From Eubacterium sp. (GTDB lineage Bacteria > Bacillota > Clostridia > Oscillospirales > Acutalibacteraceae), in NCBI GenBank assembly GCA_017463985.1, contig JAFUEH010000008.1, positions 101,182-165,181 of the forward strand: 64,000 nt of DNA, given 5' to 3'. Positions 62,064 to 64,000 of this stretch are shown here, in pieces. The notes beneath the pieces were generated by a model. That model was not told the origin of the DNA, did no database searches, and saw nothing but the letters and a program-made list of their open reading frames with translations. Position numbers and translations under genes: made by a program. Each line of letters starts with the position of its first letter. The stretch's first letter is position 1.

Positions 62064-63821
62064 ATGAAAAAAATAATCAGTTTGTTATTATCGTTGGTAA
62101 TGCTGTTGAGCACCGTAGCGGTGATGAGCCTGACGGCAGAAGCGGCAACGGTTTCTTCCACTTCTATTGTTACTTATGCAAAATCCCTGGAAGGAAAGAG
62201 TTACAAGTGGAATACCCATGGGCCGGATACCTTTGACTGCTCCGGTTTTGTCTATTATGTCTTTAAGCATTATGGAATCACTTTATCGACCGCCTCGTCG
62301 TCATATTGGAGCAATCCAACCAATTATGGCACAAAGGTAACGGGAGATAGTAATGCCAAACCTGGTGATATTTGCGTTTGGAGCGGGCACGTCGGCATAT
62401 GCATCGGCAACGGCAAAGTGGTAAACGCGCTCAATGCCAGCGCAGGGGTTTGTGAAACAACGATTAAGAATTATAAAAATTCGAGTGGTACAACCAATCC
62501 ATCACATTTTTATATCAGGGTTAAAGGCGTGAACTATGGCACGGTATCGCCTTCTCAGGTTAATTTTAACGCCAACGGCGGAAGCGGCAGTATGGCCGCA
62601 ATCAGCGTAACCTATCCCAACAAATTCACGCTTCCTGCCAATACCTTTACGAGAACAGGCTATCAATTTGCAGGTTGGAATTCTTACCGTGTTTCTGATA
62701 GCAAATGGTATACCCTGAATGGAAAGGGTTGGCAAACGGCTTCGAATATCAGCAAAAACGGTTATAGCAAAAAAGTCTATGGCGATAAATGGAGTGGGAC
62801 GTTGGATGATTCCTGGATGGCGTCCGGTGCCACCAGTGGCTCCTTTACCTTCTATGCTACATGGACACCGAACCGGTTGAACGTCACGTACAACTCAAAC
62901 GGCGGCACAGCCACCGCCTCCGGCTATTATGTGGGCAATGGGAGTAATATTTATAAGAGTGCTGACAGTACGCTGTTGACACAGGTTTGGACATATGACA
63001 CGAAGCAAACCTACGGCTTGTATAACGGCACCACTTTCGGTCTCCGGCGGACAGGCTATGTATTCAGTGGCAACTGGGCTACCACTCCCACAGGCACCAC
63101 CGGCTTTAATGAGGATGATACATCATTGCTGCCGCAGCAAATTAACGCGGCTCTGAAAAACGGAAATTGCTCGCAGACGCTGTATGCCATCTGGACCCCA
63201 TGTACGCACAGTTACAGTAGCACAGTAGAAGCAAAAGCCTCCTGTACCCAAACCGGCACAAAAAAATACACCTGCTCTATTTGTGGCTATTCTTATACGA
63301 CGACGCTCGCGAAAACATCACATAGTTATGACAGCGGCAAGGTGACAACACAGCCGACAACCACTGCCACCGGTGTCAAAACCTACACTTGCTCCGTCTG
63401 CGGCGCGACGAAAACCGAAACGCTTGATAAACTGCCTGTTGTGTCGGTCAAAAACGGCTGGATTAAGGCAGACGGTAAGTGGTATTATTATAAAAATGAC
63501 GCGAAACAGACTGGCTGGCAGAAGGTCAGCGGCAAATGGTATTATCTGAACAGCGCCGGCGTGATGCAGACGGGATGGATTAAACTGTCCGGTAAATGGT
63601 ATTATCTGAATGCCTCCGGCGCCATGCTCACCGGCTGGCAGAAAATCGGCGGCAAATGGTATTATCTGAACAGTTTGGGCGCTATGCACACGGGATGGAT
63701 TAAAGACGGCGGCAAATGGTATTATCTAAATGCCTCCGGCGCTATGCTGGCGAATACTTCGCAGAAAATCGGCAATAAAACGTATAAATTCAATGCCTCC
63801 GGCGTTTGCACCAATCCATAA
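62064..63821 (+). CDS. Secreted NlpC/P60 peptidoglycan hydrolase with cell-wall-binding repeats
   Basis: A 585-residue modular exported protein. Signal peptide residues 1-28 (ending TAEAAT). NlpC/P60 domain about 30-155: Cys in DTFDCSGFVYYVF, His in WSGHVGICIG. Two InlB-type B repeats follow (VNFNANGGSGS and VTYNSNGGTAT, about 165-365), each ending in FYATWTP or LYAIWTP. Then two small CxxC modules with TYTCSVCG-like motifs, and at the end choline-binding-type repeats (GKWYYLN, five units). Cleaves peptide stems of peptidoglycan; the repeats hold it on the cell wall. Controlled by the XRE protein and operators upstream. Confidence 0.93.
   Translation: MKKIISLLLSLVMLLSTVAVMSLTAEAATVSSTSIVTYAKSLEGKSYKWNTHGPDTFDCSGFVYYVFKHYGITLSTASSSYWSNPTNYGTKVTGDSNAKPGDICVWSGHVGICIGNGKVVNALNASAGVCETTIKNYKNSSGTTNPSHFYIRVKGVNYGTVSPSQVNFNANGGSGSMAAISVTYPNKFTLPANTFTRTGYQFAGWNSYRVSDSKWYTLNGKGWQTASNISKNGYSKKVYGDKWSGTLDDSWMASGATSGSFTFYATWTPNRLNVTYNSNGGTATASGYYVGNGSNIYKSADSTLLTQVWTYDTKQTYGLYNGTTFGLRRTGYVFSGNWATTPTGTTGFNEDDTSLLPQQINAALKNGNCSQTLYAIWTPCTHSYSSTVEAKASCTQTGTKKYTCSICGYSYTTTLAKTSHSYDSGKVTTQPTTTATGVKTYTCSVCGATKTETLDKLPVVSVKNGWIKADGKWYYYKNDAKQTGWQKVSGKWYYLNSAGVMQTGWIKLSGKWYYLNASGAMLTGWQKIGGKWYYLNSLGAMHTGWIKDGGKWYYLNASGAMLANTSQKIGNKTYKFNASGVCTNP
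63456..63775 (+). repeat. Five 60-bp cell-wall-binding repeats
   Basis: Tandem units of exactly 60 bp encode GW-x3-20-residue repeats with GKWYYLN as core. The stretch GGCAAATGGTATTATCTGAA is conserved between units. In-frame, and alternate units resemble each other more (a 120-bp super-period). Confidence 0.92.
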
Positions 63822-63836
63822 TCGTTTACAGAAGAC

Positions 63837-63856
63837 AAAAAGGAGCTGTCTCACGG
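63837..63856 (+). terminator. 5' half of a split terminator
   Basis: AAAAAGGAGCTGTCTCACGG is the left arm of the CTGTCTCACG terminator family. The right arm is absent here; the insertion sequence begins within the loop. The downstream half should lie beyond the element, outside the window. Confidence 0.75.
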
Positions 63857-63885
63857 AAAATGAACAAGTCCGTAAAAAATAGACA

Positions 63886-63915
63886 ATGACAAAAAAGGGC
63901 CTCCTATGGTAGAAT
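63886..63915 (+). promoter_or_regulatory. Internal promoter of the insertion sequence
   Basis: ATGACA (63886-63891), 18-base spacer, TAGAAT (63910-63915). Its transcript should begin near 63922, inside the hairpin described next. Confidence 0.5.
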
Positions 63916-63936
63916 TAAAGGAACTACCATAGGAGG
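63900..63936 (+). other. Perfect hairpin that covers the transposase ribosome site
   Basis: A 13-bp perfect stem, 63900-63912 with 63924-63936; its right arm contains AGGAGG (63931-63936), the ribosome site 8 bases before ATG 63945. A transcript read through from outside would fold and hide the site; one from the internal promoter lacks the left arm. Confidence 0.8.
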
Positions 63937-63944
63937 CTTAAATA

Positions 63945-64000
63945 ATGGCACGACAATACCGAAACATACAGCAGTATTCAAAAGAAATCTATGAATTGCA
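63945..64000 (+). CDS. Transposase OrfA N-terminus (partial)
   Basis: ATG 63945 opens a frame of at least 18 residues (MARQYRNIQQYSKEIYEL) that continues past the window. It resembles the start of IS3-type OrfA helix-turn-helix proteins in Clostridia, such as those beginning MARKYRNI. Only the N-terminus is available, so the family is likely but not certain. Confidence 0.65.
   Translation, partial: MARQYRNIQQYSKEIYEL

Larger units (their letters stand above)
63861..64000 (+). mobile_element. Insertion sequence, left end (partial)
   Basis: From about 63861 (TGAACAAGTCCGTAAAAAAT) the sequence changes to a mobile-element-like end and a transposase-like start. It runs off the window. The TG start and OrfA-type N-terminus fit the IS3 family, but the right end and target duplication are not visible. 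Confidence 0.7.

Noticed and set aside
63456-63775. Non-coding tandem repeats
   Set aside because: The 60-bp units code for cell-wall-binding repeats of the hydrolase.

Overview
The window looks like chromosomal DNA of an anaerobic gut-type Firmicute, most likely a Clostridia member near Ruminococcaceae/Oscillospiraceae. The evidence is a low-GC-type stress operon (hrcA-grpE-dnaK-dnaJ behind a perfect CIRCE operator), a complete Rnf complex, a QueH-type epoxyqueuosine reductase, GPH sugar transporters, consensus sigma-A promoters, AGGAGG-like ribosome binding sites, and moderately GC-rich genes separated by AT-rich gaps. I see no rRNA, tRNA, CRISPR array or prophage module.

Layout. 0-7 kb: central metabolism on the plus strand, namely glycerol kinase, an Ldh2-type dehydrogenase, malic enzyme and a mannonate dehydratase/SDR pair for hexuronate breakdown. 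7-8.5 kb: a PurF-like protein whose nucleophile cysteine is replaced by glycine. 8.8-13.6 kb: the heat-shock operon. 13.7-25.4 kb: housekeeping genes, mostly minus strand, including an FAD enzyme, two tandem glycerophosphodiesterase paralogues (the second with altered active-site residues), IMP dehydrogenase, a secreted transglutaminase-like protein, a shikimate kinase homologue, endonuclease III, RarA, QueH and an M23 cell-wall hydrolase. 25.5-28.2 kb: a GPH transporter and an esterase. 28.2-35.2 kb: rnfCDGEAB-apbE followed by NusG-II and Gx-transporter genes. These genes together build a flavinylated, ion-translocating ferredoxin:NAD oxidoreductase.

35.3-44.7 kb: plus strand, metallohydrolase, transporter, SPFH/zinc-ribbon protein, then a small secreted-looking or cytosolic Gly/Tyr/Ser protein made of five 16-residue repeats. 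This is followed, after an intrinsic terminator, by a tightly coupled seven-gene operon: acyl carrier protein, radical SAM enzyme, acetyltransferase, two overlapping U32 proteins, a second acetyltransferase and an AMP-forming acyl ligase. This is the most interesting locus in the window and resembles an uncharacterised carrier-protein-based biosynthetic cluster. A phosphopantetheinyl transferase that could activate the carrier protein is at 61 kb.

44.8-54.7 kb: esterase, HD hydrolase, small membrane proteins, flavodoxin and nitroreductase, a broken PPOX-type gene, a GIY-YIG gene, a structured leader before a membrane protein gene, and a VTC-DUF4956-CotH operon. 54.7-58.9 kb: a minus-strand array of small unrelated orphan genes, several with zinc-ribbon motifs, including an overlooked 42-codon ORF and gene remnants. 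59-64 kb: an XRE-kinase-CYTH three-domain fusion, a DUF1232 protein, the phosphopantetheinyl transferase, and a divergent XRE regulator/NlpC-P60 surface protein pair with two palindromic operators. The window ends inside an insertion sequence that has split a terminator hairpin.
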